From assembly GCA_905234555.1 (NCBI GenBank), contig CAJOHO010000019.1, forward strand, positions 1 to 35,110: a stretch of DNA of 35,110 nucleotides, read 5' to 3'. Positions 1-6,036 of the stretch are shown here, piece by piece (positions within the stretch are counted from its first letter, which is position 1; each line of letters starts with the position of its first letter). The notes below the pieces were generated by a model, which ran no database searches, was not told where the DNA came from, and was given only the letters and a program-made list of their open reading frames with translations. The position numbers were made by a program, and so were the translations under genes. This DNA is from an uncultured Bacteroidaceae bacterium (GTDB taxonomy: Bacteria > Bacteroidota > Bacteroidia > Bacteroidales > Bacteroidaceae).

Positions 1-41
1 TGACAATTGTGGTGCAAGGCGAACGCGGAGGGCAAGCTTGC

Positions 42-164
42 TTAACTTCGTTTTCCTCCTTCTCGCTCAACAATGCTCAAGCTAGCTTGGCGTTGTATTC
101 GCTCGGGCGTCGGTTGGCCTTGGCTGAGCCGCCGCCCACAATCGCGATGCATTTTCAAATGCAT
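42..164 (-). CDS. possible 40-codon small ORF behind a Bacteroidetes-type promoter
   Basis: On the minus strand an ATG at 164 opens a 40-codon frame ending in TAA at 42, with a basic, polar product beginning MHLKMH. A TAACTTTG box lies at 174-167, directly before the ATG, so initiation would be almost leaderless or use the second ATG at 152. The first 8 codons overlap an inverted repeat (147-154 with 157-164). I recognise no protein family. It could equally be the 5' part of a non-coding transcript or of a dispersed intergenic repeat. The promoter-like box is clear; translation is unproven. Confidence 0.25.
   Translation of the reverse strand: MHLKMHRDCGRRLSQGQPTPERIQRQASLSIVEREGGKRS
147..164. 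repeat. 8-bp inverted repeat with ATGCAT ends
   Basis: ATGCATTT at 147-154 and AAATGCAT at 157-164 are perfect inverted arms separated by two bases, next to the minus-strand TAACTTTG box at 174-167. The position just after a promoter box would suit an operator or an early-transcript hairpin. The role is inferred only. Confidence 0.45.
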
Positions 165-166
165 TG

Positions 167-174
167 CAAAGTTA
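167..174 (-). promoter_or_regulatory. TAACTTTG -7 promoter box, minus strand
   Basis: CAAAGTTA on the plus strand reads TAACTTTG on the minus strand, matching the Bacteroidetes -7 consensus TAnnTTTG. It would drive transcription leftwards out of the window. No clear -33 TTTG was checked beyond the AT-rich DNA upstream. Confidence 0.45.
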
Positions 175-226
175 CGAATTTATTTTGTAATATGCAAACA
201 ATTATAAAGAAACTTTTTATCGGGCG

Positions 227-255
227 CATAATTTAACATTAAGTGTTAAATTATG
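227..255. repeat. 12-bp stem hairpin in intergenic DNA
   Basis: The arms 227-238 and 244-255 are perfect inverted repeats around a 5-nt loop (239-243). The stem is AT-rich and lacks a following T-run, so it is not a typical intrinsic terminator. It is the first of two hairpins in this stretch. Confidence 0.5.
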
Positions 256-272
256 GCGTTCAAAAAGTAGTG

Positions 273-299
273 TTAAGGCAAAAGTGCTGTTTGCCTTAA
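273..299. repeat. 10-bp stem hairpin containing TTAAGGCAAA
   Basis: TTAAGGCAAA (273-282) pairs with TTTGCCTTAA (290-299). The left-arm sequence TTAAGGCAAAA recurs at 340-350, and CTTAAG-type hexamers recur between them, so the element may be a small repeat cluster or a protein-binding region. No function can be assigned. Confidence 0.5.
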
Positions 300-439
300 G
301 TCTCAGCCAACTTTCTCTTAAGGGAAAATTTCGTAAGTCTTAAGGCAAAATTAATTTTCAGTTATGCAAGGTGGAGATTGCAGTTAAAGCGAATAGTAAC
401 CACTACCCTGATTCAGGGGACTGGCTTCTCACGCACCGA

Positions 440-463
440 CACACATACACACATACACACATA
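440..463. repeat. octamer array A: CACACATA x3
   Basis: Three perfect tandem copies of CACACATA, followed by CATTTGCTTTTT. The inverse partner (A', reverse-complement unit TATGTGTG) is at 868-883, where it is preceded by AAAAAACAAATG, the reverse complement of the same flank. It is one of four differently sequenced octamer arrays left of the central palindrome. Confidence 0.85.
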
Positions 464-487
464 CATTTGCTTTTTGCATAGTCCAAT

Positions 488-519
488 CCACCTCACCACC
501 TCACCACCTCACCACCTCA
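488..519. repeat. octamer array B: CCACCTCA x4
   Basis: Four perfect tandem copies of CCACCTCA, followed by CTTTTGGTTT. A degenerate inverted partner (B') lies at 980-998, matching the reverse complement of the array end plus flank with two mismatches over 19 bases. Confidence 0.85.
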
Positions 520-546
520 CTTTTGGTTTAAGTGATTTTACTACGC

Positions 547-570
547 GCTGACAAACTGACAAGCTGACAT
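547..570. repeat. octamer array C: (G/A)CTGACA(A/T) x3
   Basis: Three tandem octamers (GCTGACAA, ACTGACAA, GCTGACAT) followed by TTGCTTTT. The inverted partner C' is at 928-951. Variation between units means this is not a recent pure slippage product. Confidence 0.85.
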
Positions 571-607
571 TTGCTTTTGAGATTTTACCAAACACCGATT
601 TATCATG

Positions 608-623
608 ACTGCTACACTGCTAC
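608..623. repeat. octamer array D: ACTGCTAC x2
   Basis: Two perfect copies of ACTGCTAC followed by ATTTAGTTTTTT. The exact reverse complement, GTAGCAGT x2, is at 807-822. It is the array closest to the central palindrome on the left. Confidence 0.8.
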
Positions 624-657
624 ATTTAGTTTTTTCAAAATTCATTATGATGTGATA

Positions 658-717
658 TTATATTTTATTATATATATTATATATATTTATATATATAATA
701 TATATAATAAAATATAA
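658..717. repeat. 60-bp AT-only palindrome (29-bp arms, 2-nt centre)
   Basis: Bases 658-686 are the exact reverse complement of 689-717, leaving only TT at the centre. The whole stretch is A and T. It sits between the inverted octamer arrays and could extrude as a cruciform, or act as an easily melted region. On RNA it would form a 29-bp hairpin. No T-run typical of a bacterial terminator follows. Confidence 0.9.
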
Positions 718-806
718 AAGTAACTATAATACTTCTTTATAATCCTCCTCTTTTCTGTAAATTGAGAGTGTCTTACCCTGAAAAACGTTGAATTCAATAT
801 ACAAAT

Positions 807-822
807 GTAGCAGTGTAGCAGT
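807..822. repeat. octamer array D': GTAGCAGT x2
   Basis: Two copies of GTAGCAGT, the exact reverse complement of array D at 608-623. It is preceded by ACAAAT, as in A' and C'. Confidence 0.8.
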
Positions 823-828
823 GTTCAA

Positions 829-930
829 TCATATTCAGGGTTTGCGGTGCAAAGAAAAAAACAAATGTATGTGTGTATGTGCGTCACGGAACATATTCAG
901 AGTTTGCGGTGCAAGAGAAAAAACCAAATG
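829..930. repeat. two direct copies of a ~38-bp cassette, each leading into an octamer array
   Basis: Copies at about 830-867 and 891-930 share CATATTCAG, GTTTGCGGTGCAA, an A-run and CAAATG. The first leads into array A' and the second into array C'. The arrangement is a conserved block followed by a variable block, with GCGTCACGGAAC closing both arrays. The two copies differ at only a few positions. Confidence 0.75.
868..883. repeat. octamer array A': TATGTGTG, TATGTGCG
   Basis: Two tandem octamers that are the reverse complement of array A (440-463), the second with one change. They are closed by TCACGGAAC. Confidence 0.75.
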
Positions 931-959
931 TCAGTTTGTCAGCGTGTCAGCGCGTCACG
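928..959. repeat. octamer array C': TGTCAG-type units x3-4
   Basis: Units ATGTCAGT, TTGTCAGC and GTGTCAGC, then a diverged GCGTCACG. The first three are the inverse of array C (547-570). The last unit matches the closing block of array A'. Confidence 0.75.
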
Positions 960-979
960 GAACACACAAACGAAAATTG

Positions 980-998
980 CAAAAGTAAGGTTGTGAGG
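980..998. repeat. degenerate octamer array B'
   Basis: This 19-base stretch matches the reverse complement of the end of array B and its flank (about 501-525) with two mismatches. It completes the set of four inverted partners and overlaps the start of the hairpin at 995-1053. Confidence 0.5.
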
Positions 999-1087
999 CT
1001 ATGAATGTGGAGCCTCCTGCCCGTGATGGGTGGGAGGTTCAATTTATAGCCTCCTGCTCAGCACTCGTTGCTGGAAAGGAGTTTTTT
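995..1087 (+). terminator. long nested hairpin plus short hairpin and T-run
   Basis: A near-continuous hairpin spans 995-1053: an outer 12-bp stem (995-1006 with 1042-1053, one G-T pair), a middle 8-bp stem (1010-1017 with 1033-1040, one G-T pair) and an inner CCC/GGG closing a GTGAT loop. A second 5-bp hairpin (1059-1073) is followed by six T at 1082-1087. On the plus strand this could end transcription coming from the left, before der. It could also be a structured RNA. The pairings are seen; the role is inferred. Confidence 0.5.
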
Positions 1088-1102
1088 AGACCCTAAAAGA
1101 AA

Positions 1103-1130
1103 GTGAAGAGTGAAGAGTAAAGAGCGAAGA
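1103..1130. repeat. heptamer array GTGAAGA x4 (degenerate)
   Basis: Four period-7 units (GTGAAGA, GTGAAGA, GTAAAGA, GCGAAGA) lie upstream of the der promoter. This is one of several 7- or 8-bp-period arrays in gene-flanking DNA of this window. Confidence 0.75.
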
Positions 1131-1172
1131 ATTAAATAAGAAAAGGAATTTTGCATAAAATTTGCGTTTTTG

Positions 1173-1203
1173 TTGTTGCTTCAAAAAAAAATACTTAACT
1201 TTG
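1173..1203 (+). promoter_or_regulatory. promoter for der
   Basis: TAACTTTG at 1196-1203 matches TAnnTTTG, and a TTG at 1173-1175 lies 20 nt upstream as a -33 element. Transcription would begin near 1210, about 20 nt before the der ATG. Confidence 0.65.
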
Positions 1204-1230
1204 TACCCTGTAATTAAAACGAAATACTTA

Positions 1231-2544
1231 ATGGGTAATTTAGTAGCTATCGTGGGACGCCCCAATGTGGGTAAATCTACTCTGTTTAACCGCCTGACGA
1301 AGACTCGCCACGCTATCGTGAGTGACGAGGCGGGTACGACTCGCGACCGCCAATACGGTAAGTGCGAATGGGGAAACAAGGAGTTCTCTGTGGTCGATAC
1401 CGGCGGATGGGTGGTGAACAGCGATGATATTTTTGAGGGAGAAATCCGTAAGCAGGTGAAGATCGCCATTGAGGAATGTGACGTCATCCTGTTCCTGGTG
1501 GATAACAAGACGGGTGTGACGGATCTGGATATGGCTGTCGCCGACATCCTGCGTCGTTCGAAAGTGCCGACGCTGCTGGTTTGCAACAAGGTGGATTCGA
1601 ACGAACAGCGGTATGACGCTGCGGAGTTCTATTCCCTGGGTCTGGGCGACCCTTACTGCATCTCGTCGTTGACGGGCAGCGGTACGGGTGAGCTGCTGGA
1701 TGCCGTGATGCAGAGCTTCACGAAGGAGGTGACGGAGGTGATTGAGGAGGATATTCCTCGTATCGCTGTGGTGGGTCGTCCCAATGCAGGCAAGTCGTCA
1801 CTCATCAACGCGTTTCTCGACGATGACCGCCACGTGGTGACGGATATTGCCGGTACGACCCGCGATTCCATCTATACGAAATACGAGAAGTTCGGCTTCA
1901 ACTTCTACTTGGTGGATACGGCTGGTATCCGCAAGAAGAACAAGGTGAACGAGGACTTGGAGTATTACAGCGTGATGCGTTCGATCCGTGCCATCGAGAA
2001 CTCGGATGTCTGTGTGCTGATGGTGGATGCCACGCGTGGTATCGAGGGTCAGGACGTGAACATCTTCCAGGTGGTGCAGAAGAACCAGAAGGGTCTGGTG
2101 GTTGTGGTGAATAAATGGGACCTGGCTACGGACAAGAGCAACGACGCCATCCGCTATTTCGAGAAGACGATCCGCGAACGTATGGCGCCTTTCACGGACT
2201 TCACCATCATCTTTGCCAGCGCTGTGACGAAGCAACGTATCTTCCGCATTCTGGAAGAGGTGCAGAAGGTGTATCAGAACCGCACGACGAAGGTATCGAC
2301 GGCTCGTCTGAACGAAACGATGCTACCCATCATCGAGGCAACGCCTCCACCATCCATCAAAGGTAAATACATCAAGATCAAGTATTGCATGCAGCTGCCG
2401 AACACTCGCGTTCCTTCGTTTGTGTTCTATGCCAACCTGCCGCAATATGTGAAGGATCCTTATAAGCGTTTCTTGGAAAACCAGATCCGTGAGCACTGGG
2501 AATTCACGGGAACACCCATCAATGTGTATGTTAGACAGAAGTAA
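1231..2544 (+). CDS. der: ribosome biogenesis GTPase Der (EngA)
   Basis: Der is a tandem-GTPase factor that binds the maturing 50S ribosomal subunit. Two G domains are visible. The first has GRPNVGKS at residues 9-16, then DTGGW and NKVD. The second begins around residue 175 with GRPNAGKS, then DTAGI and NKWD. A C-terminal KH-like domain follows, ending in a basic tail. The 437-aa length is normal. I chose the ATG at 1231 because the protein then starts MGNLVAIVG as in the family and the promoter box lies at 1196-1203; a frame open from 1162 would add 23 atypical residues overlapping the promoter. A dispersed G/C-run repeat abuts its stop codon, and a lipoprotein and a pfkA-like gene follow on the same strand. 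Confidence 0.97.
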   Translation: MGNLVAIVGRPNVGKSTLFNRLTKTRHAIVSDEAGTTRDRQYGKCEWGNKEFSVVDTGGWVVNSDDIFEGEIRKQVKIAIEECDVILFLVDNKTGVTDLDMAVADILRRSKVPTLLVCNKVDSNEQRYDAAEFYSLGLGDPYCISSLTGSGTGELLDAVMQSFTKEVTEVIEEDIPRIAVVGRPNAGKSSLINAFLDDDRHVVTDIAGTTRDSIYTKYEKFGFNFYLVDTAGIRKKNKVNEDLEYYSVMRSIRAIENSDVCVLMVDATRGIEGQDVNIFQVVQKNQKGLVVVVNKWDLATDKSNDAIRYFEKTIRERMAPFTDFTIIFASAVTKQRIFRILEEVQKVYQNRTTKVSTARLNETMLPIIEATPPPSIKGKYIKIKYCMQLPNTRVPSFVFYANLPQYVKDPYKRFLENQIREHWEFTGTPINVYVRQK

Positions 2545-2583
2545 GGGAAGCCCCCCTCTTATCCCCCCAAGGGGGGAAGAAAG
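2545..2583. repeat. dispersed CCCCC-TT-GGGGG repeat abutting the der stop
   Basis: The stretch contains CCCCCCAAGGGGGG within a longer block. Read on the minus strand (CTTCCCCCC, TTGGGGGG, ATAAGAGGGGGGCTT) it matches the block at 34153-34190 inside nspC, apart from small differences in run length. It can form a C-run/G-run hairpin and may act as an attenuator between der and the next gene. It is seen twice in the window, so it is a dispersed element. Confidence 0.65.
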
Positions 2584-2587
2584 ATGG

Positions 2588-2989
2588 ATGGCAGGACTTT
2601 TGGTGGGTCTATGCCTGATGGTAAGTGGCTGTTGCTTGGTGGGTTGTAAGGGTGATGATACTTCGAATTTGCCGCCTGAACAGCAGGCGCTGGTTTCTGC
2701 CGTAGCGAAACTGAGTCTGAGCGACTGGCAGGGGTATATGGAGCTGACGGTTGAGAGCAGTGAGCTGGACTCCACGCAGTTGGCTTGGCGACAGCTGGCA
2801 GTGCAGCAGAACACGGAACGGATGGTTCGTCGGCATGGGAAGCTGACTCGCATCTCGGTCTATGATACGGTTGCCGGTGCTGACTCGACGCTGACGCTCT
2901 ACTATTATCAGCACTTTGCTTCGGACGACTCGATTGCCTGCTCGCAGACGATGGTCAAGAAAAAAGGACGCTGGATGCTTAAATTGTAA
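2588..2989 (+). CDS. small lipoprotein, function unknown
   Basis: The 133-aa product begins with a hydrophobic signal segment and has cysteines around residues 15-20 (SGCCLVGC), with a lipobox-like LVGC, so it is probably an exported lipoprotein anchored in a membrane. The mature part is about 110 residues of mixed alpha/beta character with a C-terminal [11 protein letters not shown] strand. That ending resembles small NTF2-like or DUF4878-type lipoproteins, but I cannot confirm a family. The ATG at 2588 lies immediately after the C/G-run repeat; the frame is open further upstream, but that would translate the repeat. The last codons overlap the first GTAAATC repeat unit. Confidence 0.7.
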   Translation: MAGLLVGLCLMVSGCCLVGCKGDDTSNLPPEQQALVSAVAKLSLSDWQGYMELTVESSELDSTQLAWRQLAVQQNTERMVRRHGKLTRISVYDTVAGADSTLTLYYYQHFASDDSIACSQTMVKKKGRWMLKL

Positions 2990-3014
2990 ATCGTAAATCT
3001 GTAAATCGTAAATT
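2986..3014. repeat. GTAAATC heptamer array between lipoprotein and pfkA paralogue
   Basis: Four units (GTAAATC, GTAAATC, one extra T, GTAAATC, GTAAATT) fill the gap between two genes. The first unit contains the upstream TAA stop codon (2987-2989), and the array ends 7 nt before the next ATG. The unit GTAAATC also forms the kdsD leader array at 20516-20562. Confidence 0.8.
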
Positions 3015-3021
3015 ATATATA

Positions 3022-4002
3022 ATGTCGGAGATTAAGTGTATCGGAATCATGACTTCGGGCAACGATGCCCCTGGTATGAACTGCGCCATTCGCGCCGTCA
3101 CCCGTAGTGCGATCTATAACGGATGGCGTGTGAAGGCTGTCCGTCGTGGTTACAAAGGACTGATCGACGGAGAGATCGTGGAGTTTCAGACGCAGAATGT
3201 GAGCAACATCCTGCAGTTTGGCGGAACCATTCTGAAATCCTCTCCCAGTAAGGAATTCCTGACGGAGGAGGGACGTAAGATTGCCTACGAGAATGTGAAG
3301 CGTGAGGGCATCGATGCACTGGTGGTGATTGGCGGCGTGGGCACCATCCACGGTGCACGCATCTTTGCGCAGGAATATGATATTCCTTGTATTGCCATTC
3401 CTGCCACCATCGACAACAACCTCTGCGGAACGGACACGACAATCGGCTATGACACGGCGCTCAACACCATCATGCAATGTGTGGATAAGATTCGCGACAC
3501 AGCCACCAGCCACGAACGTCTGTTCTTTGTGGAAGTGATGGGTGACGATGCCGGATTCCTGGCGCTGAACGGAGCCATCGCTTCGGGTTGCGAGGAAGCC
3601 ATCATCCCATCGGTGCAGGTGCAGGAAGACCAGCTGGCGAATTTCATCAAGAACGGATTCCGCAAGACGAAGTCGAGCAGTATTGTGTTGGTGGCTGCCA
3701 GCGAAGAGACGGGTGGTGCCTTGCAGTATGCCGAACGTGCGAAGCAGGAATATCCTGAGCTGGATGTGCGTGTTTCGATTCTGGGTCACCAGCAGCGAGG
3801 CGGTCATCCTACGGCACACGACCGCATCATTGCCAGCCGTATGGGTAATGCCAGCATCGAGGCGCTGCGTAAGGGTCTGCGCAATGTGATGATCGGAATT
3901 GACAACGACGAAATCGTCTATGTGCCTTTCTCGCGTGCGGTCCGTGCGACCCGTGAAATCGACCACGCGCTGCTCGATATTTTGCACAACGTGTCGATTT
4001 GA
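3022..4002 (+). CDS. 6-phosphofructokinase paralogue with degenerate active site
   Basis: The 326-aa protein aligns along its whole length with bacterial ATP-dependent PfkA, which phosphorylates fructose 6-phosphate in glycolysis. The fold motifs are present: [10 protein letters not shown] (11-20), GYKGL (43-47), TIDNN (129-133), [11 protein letters not shown] (136-146), and [10 protein letters not shown] (254-263). However, residues essential in E. coli PfkA are replaced: Gly12 by Asn14, Arg72 by Pro75, Mg-binding Asp103 of GGDGS by Val106, Asp129 by Asn133, and Arg162 of MGR by Asp175. The catalytic Asp127 equivalent (Asp131) and the RGG near Arg243 remain. The frame is intact, so it is a maintained protein, probably non-catalytic, regulatory or with a changed substrate. 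I therefore leave the symbol empty. It ends before a hairpin at 4036-4053. Confidence 0.9.
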   Translation: MSEIKCIGIMTSGNDAPGMNCAIRAVTRSAIYNGWRVKAVRRGYKGLIDGEIVEFQTQNVSNILQFGGTILKSSPSKEFLTEEGRKIAYENVKREGIDALVVIGGVGTIHGARIFAQEYDIPCIAIPATIDNNLCGTDTTIGYDTALNTIMQCVDKIRDTATSHERLFFVEVMGDDAGFLALNGAIASGCEEAIIPSVQVQEDQLANFIKNGFRKTKSSSIVLVAASEETGGALQYAERAKQEYPELDVRVSILGHQQRGGHPTAHDRIIASRMGNASIEALRKGLRNVMIGIDNDEIVYVPFSRAVRATREIDHALLDILHNVSI

Positions 4003-4035
4003 GACTCGACGGGGAAACCGCCGAGCACAGGAAAC

Positions 4036-4053
4036 CCACGGCTGATGCCGTGG
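4036..4053. terminator. hairpin between convergent genes
   Basis: CCACGGC (4036-4042) pairs with GCCGTGG (4047-4053) around TGAT, in the 67-nt gap between two convergent genes. AAATAATTAAA follows on the plus side, but there is no long T-run. It probably ends transcription of the pfkA paralogue, and possibly of the opposing operon. Confidence 0.5.
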
Positions 4054-4069
4054 ACACGGTGGTAAATAA

Positions 4070-5065
4070 TTAAAGGGGGAGTTGCCAGAAGTCGTAGCAG
4101 ATGCCGCGGGCACCGAAGCCTTCTTTCTGGAAGATTAAGCCTTCGTTGAGGTTGTGTCCGCTGGATTCGGTGGAGATGCCGAAATCGAAGAATACAGGAG
4201 CTTTTTTCAGAGGCTGTCCGTCGGGTAGAATCATCCAGGGACGCTTCTCGATGAGTGTGGCTATGAGATAATCGAGTGCGCCAATCTGACGCCCAGGATT
4301 GCTCGTAGCCATATATTGTACATGAACGACACAGTCGGTGATGAAAAGCCAGGCTCCTGCCACCAGCTCACCACCTTCATCGTGTTCGACGAAAAGTCGT
4401 ATGTTGTTGGGGAAGCGGCTGTTCAGCAGCAGCATCTCATCGACGCTGTGTACGGGCTTCACCCCATGACGGTCCTGCAATCCTGTGTTGACCACATCCC
4501 AGAATTCCTGATAGTCTTTCCGGTCGGTCGTTTCGGTGATGACCAGCCGATGTTCGATTCCCTTTCTCACTCCGCTGCGACGACGTGCCTGCAGGGGGAT
4601 GGGTTGGGAGAGATTGACGGATGTGGATAAACCACGTGCCACGAGTGATGCGTCGTTGCGGAACAGCGCATAGAGCGGTTCTTCGGAAGCCTGACGATGG
4701 TAGATGTAAGGAGTTGGTTTGTAGATCATTCGTGTGGCTCCCAGCGTGTTCCGATAATAGTCGCGGAACAGGCTGAACATCTGCATCACCTCCACCGAAC
4801 CCACGCTGTCGTCCATGATGAGTCCGCCGTAGGTGAGTCCCTGGTGCGAATAGACGGTCTGTTCGCTCTGCACGTAGTTGGCAGGGAGACAAGCCACCAG
4901 TCTGCTGCCTCGGAAGAAGAGCAGGGAGCAGTCGGTGAAACGGTGAGAATGGTAGTCCATGAAGCGGCGGTCGAGGAGGAACGTGCCGTTCTTGCTACGT
5001 GTCACCAGTTCGTTCCACTGGGACTGGAAGTCAGATGTATAAGGCTCTAAACGAATCATAATCAT
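4070..5065 (-). CDS. FemAB/GNAT-like acyltransferase
   Basis: The 331-aa product resembles the FemAB-like (BioF2-type, GNAT-fold) acyltransferases that attach an amino-acid or acyl group to cell-envelope or sugar substrates. Supporting features are the overall length, the LACLPANY and HQGLTYGGL segments near residues 60-85, and a C-terminal half with ELVAGAWLF, VQYMATS and FDFGISTE typical of the second GNAT domain. The start is the ATG at 5065 (MIMIRL) or the one at 5059. Both overlap the end of the FdtA-like gene by about 30 nt, which implies translational coupling. As the last gene of a five-gene minus-strand operon beside a sugar-isomerase-like cupin, it may act on an N-acylated sugar; that is inference. 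Confidence 0.7.
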   Translation of the reverse strand: MIMIRLEPYTSDFQSQWNELVTRSKNGTFLLDRRFMDYHSHRFTDCSLLFFRGSRLVACLPANYVQSEQTVYSHQGLTYGGLIMDDSVGSVEVMQMFSLFRDYYRNTLGATRMIYKPTPYIYHRQASEEPLYALFRNDASLVARGLSTSVNLSQPIPLQARRRSGVRKGIEHRLVITETTDRKDYQEFWDVVNTGLQDRHGVKPVHSVDEMLLLNSRFPNNIRLFVEHDEGGELVAGAWLFITDCVVHVQYMATSNPGRQIGALDYLIATLIEKRPWMILPDGQPLKKAPVFFDFGISTESSGHNLNEGLIFQKEGFGARGICYDFWQLPL

Positions 5066-5420
5066 TGATATATCCGTCGCGCATGTAGGCACAGGATGCC
5101 AAGACGACGACAACGGCATCAGGACTGAAGTTCTTGAGTTCGCACCACACATTCTTGTCGATGAGGATGCCACGCTGAGGCGAATCCATGTGGATGGTCT
5201 CCGCTTTTTTCCTGTCATCGACAAAGATGTCGAAACTGCCGCTGACGGGGAAGATGAGTTCCTGACATTGGCTGTGCGCATGTCCTCCGCGTGTCTTTCC
5301 TTTGCCTACTCCGTAGATCCAGAAGACACGCTGAGGCTGGAACGGCAGGTCTTGCCATTCGGCAAAGCAGAGGCTGCCGCGTTCGTCGCTGACTTGGGGT
5401 ATGTCGATGAGGGTTGCCAT
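5031..5420 (-). CDS. FdtA/WxcM-like sugar 3,4-ketoisomerase (cupin)
   Basis: The 129-aa protein matches the single-domain cupin family of dTDP-4-keto-6-deoxyglucose 3,4-ketoisomerases (FdtA, QdtA) and WxcM C-terminal domains. These enzymes make precursors of 3-amino or 3-acylamino deoxysugars for O-antigen, S-layer glycan or glycoprotein. Visible hallmarks are the N-terminal RGSLCFAE, the RVFWIYGV strand, the GGHAH metal/active-site histidines near residues 45-49, and the Q-x-GILIDKNVWCEL strand. It overlaps the downstream FemAB-like gene by 35 nt and lies 15 nt after the Crp/Fnr gene. No aminotransferase or glycosyltransferase is nearby, so the rest of any sugar pathway must be elsewhere. 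Confidence 0.8.
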   Translation of the reverse strand: MATLIDIPQVSDERGSLCFAEWQDLPFQPQRVFWIYGVGKGKTRGGHAHSQCQELIFPVSGSFDIFVDDRKKAETIHMDSPQRGILIDKNVWCELKNFSPDAVVVVLASCAYMRDGYINDYDSFRALYI

Positions 5421-5435
5421 AGGGATGGATGGTAG

Positions 5436-6032
5436 TTAGTTGGCGTTGAGGGCTGTACGCACACGGCTGAGGGTCTCAGGGGTCATCTGGAGATAGGACG
5501 CCACGATATTCAGCGGAGCACGTCGGATGATGTCGGGATGATCCTGCAGGGTGCGGATATACCGTTCCTTCGCTGACTCAAAACGGAGTGTGTCGGCTTT
5601 CTCCTGAGAGATAATCAGCGACTCTTCGAGAATGGCCAGCAGGATGGCGCAGTAGGAATAGGCTTCGTGGGTCAATGCCGAGAATTCTTCGAAGGAGATG
5701 GCATAGACCACGGAAGGCTCCAATGCCTCTACAGCCAGTTTGGAAGGCGTCTGACGGAAGAGACTTTCGATACACATCACGATGCCGCCTTCGTAGGCGA
5801 TATGCTCGGTGAGTTCCTTCTTGTTCTTGATATACACCTGTCTGAGCAGTCCGTGGGACAGGTAATAGATGTTCTCGCACACGTCGCCTATGCGTAACAG
5901 CTTGTCACCTTTCTTCAGTCGGATGGGTGTGATGATGGCTGCCAACGCATCGAGTTGCTCCGGTGTGAGCGTACCGTAGCGACGCGCCAGATCTCTGGCA
6001 ATGTCTTTGCTTCTTTCCTGTAGCTTGTCCAT
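5436..6032 (-). CDS. Crp/Fnr-family transcriptional regulator
   Basis: The 198-aa protein has an N-terminal cyclic-nucleotide-binding-like beta-roll (about residues 25-120, with LKKGDKLLRIGD and IYYLSHGLLR). A dimerisation helix and a short C-terminal helix-turn-helix (NIVASYLQMTPETLSRVR, about 175-192) follow. It lacks the cysteines that would bind an Fe-S cluster in Fnr, and the phosphate-binding signature of true Crp is not obvious, so the ligand is unknown. Bacteroidetes carry many such short regulators near the genes they affect. It lies in the same operon as yggS and the FdtA-like gene, 4 nt after yggS. Confidence 0.85.
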   Translation of the reverse strand: MDKLQERSKDIARDLARRYGTLTPEQLDALAAIITPIRLKKGDKLLRIGDVCENIYYLSHGLLRQVYIKNKKELTEHIAYEGGIVMCIESLFRQTPSKLAVEALEPSVVYAISFEEFSALTHEAYSYCAILLAILEESLIISQEKADTLRFESAKERYIRTLQDHPDIIRRAPLNIVASYLQMTPETLSRVRTALNAN

Positions 6033-6036
6033 ATCG

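Noticed and set aside
829..960. CRISPR-like alternation of a 38-bp repeat with different short segments
   Set aside because: There are only two repeat copies, the segments are internally repetitive octamers rather than unique spacers, and no cas gene is present.
788..988. Plus-strand frame of 66 codons across the right-hand octamer arrays
   Set aside because: It translates direct repeats and octamers into Cys/Lys/Val-rich text, with no promoter and no family.
421..998. Insertion sequence or integrative element bounded by the inverted arrays
   Set aside because: There is no transposase or integrase frame between the arms, and the arm order is not that of simple terminal inverted repeats.
3022..4002. 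Loss of catalytic residues in the PFK paralogue as sequencing error
   Set aside because: Several independent substitutions at separate functional sites with a perfect reading frame are not explained by base-calling errors.
3013..4113. Long minus-strand open frame of 366 codons opposite the pfkA paralogue
   Set aside because: It mirrors a gene with a recognised family fold; its protein has no recognisable motif and is rich in His/Arg/Thr as expected of an antisense shadow.
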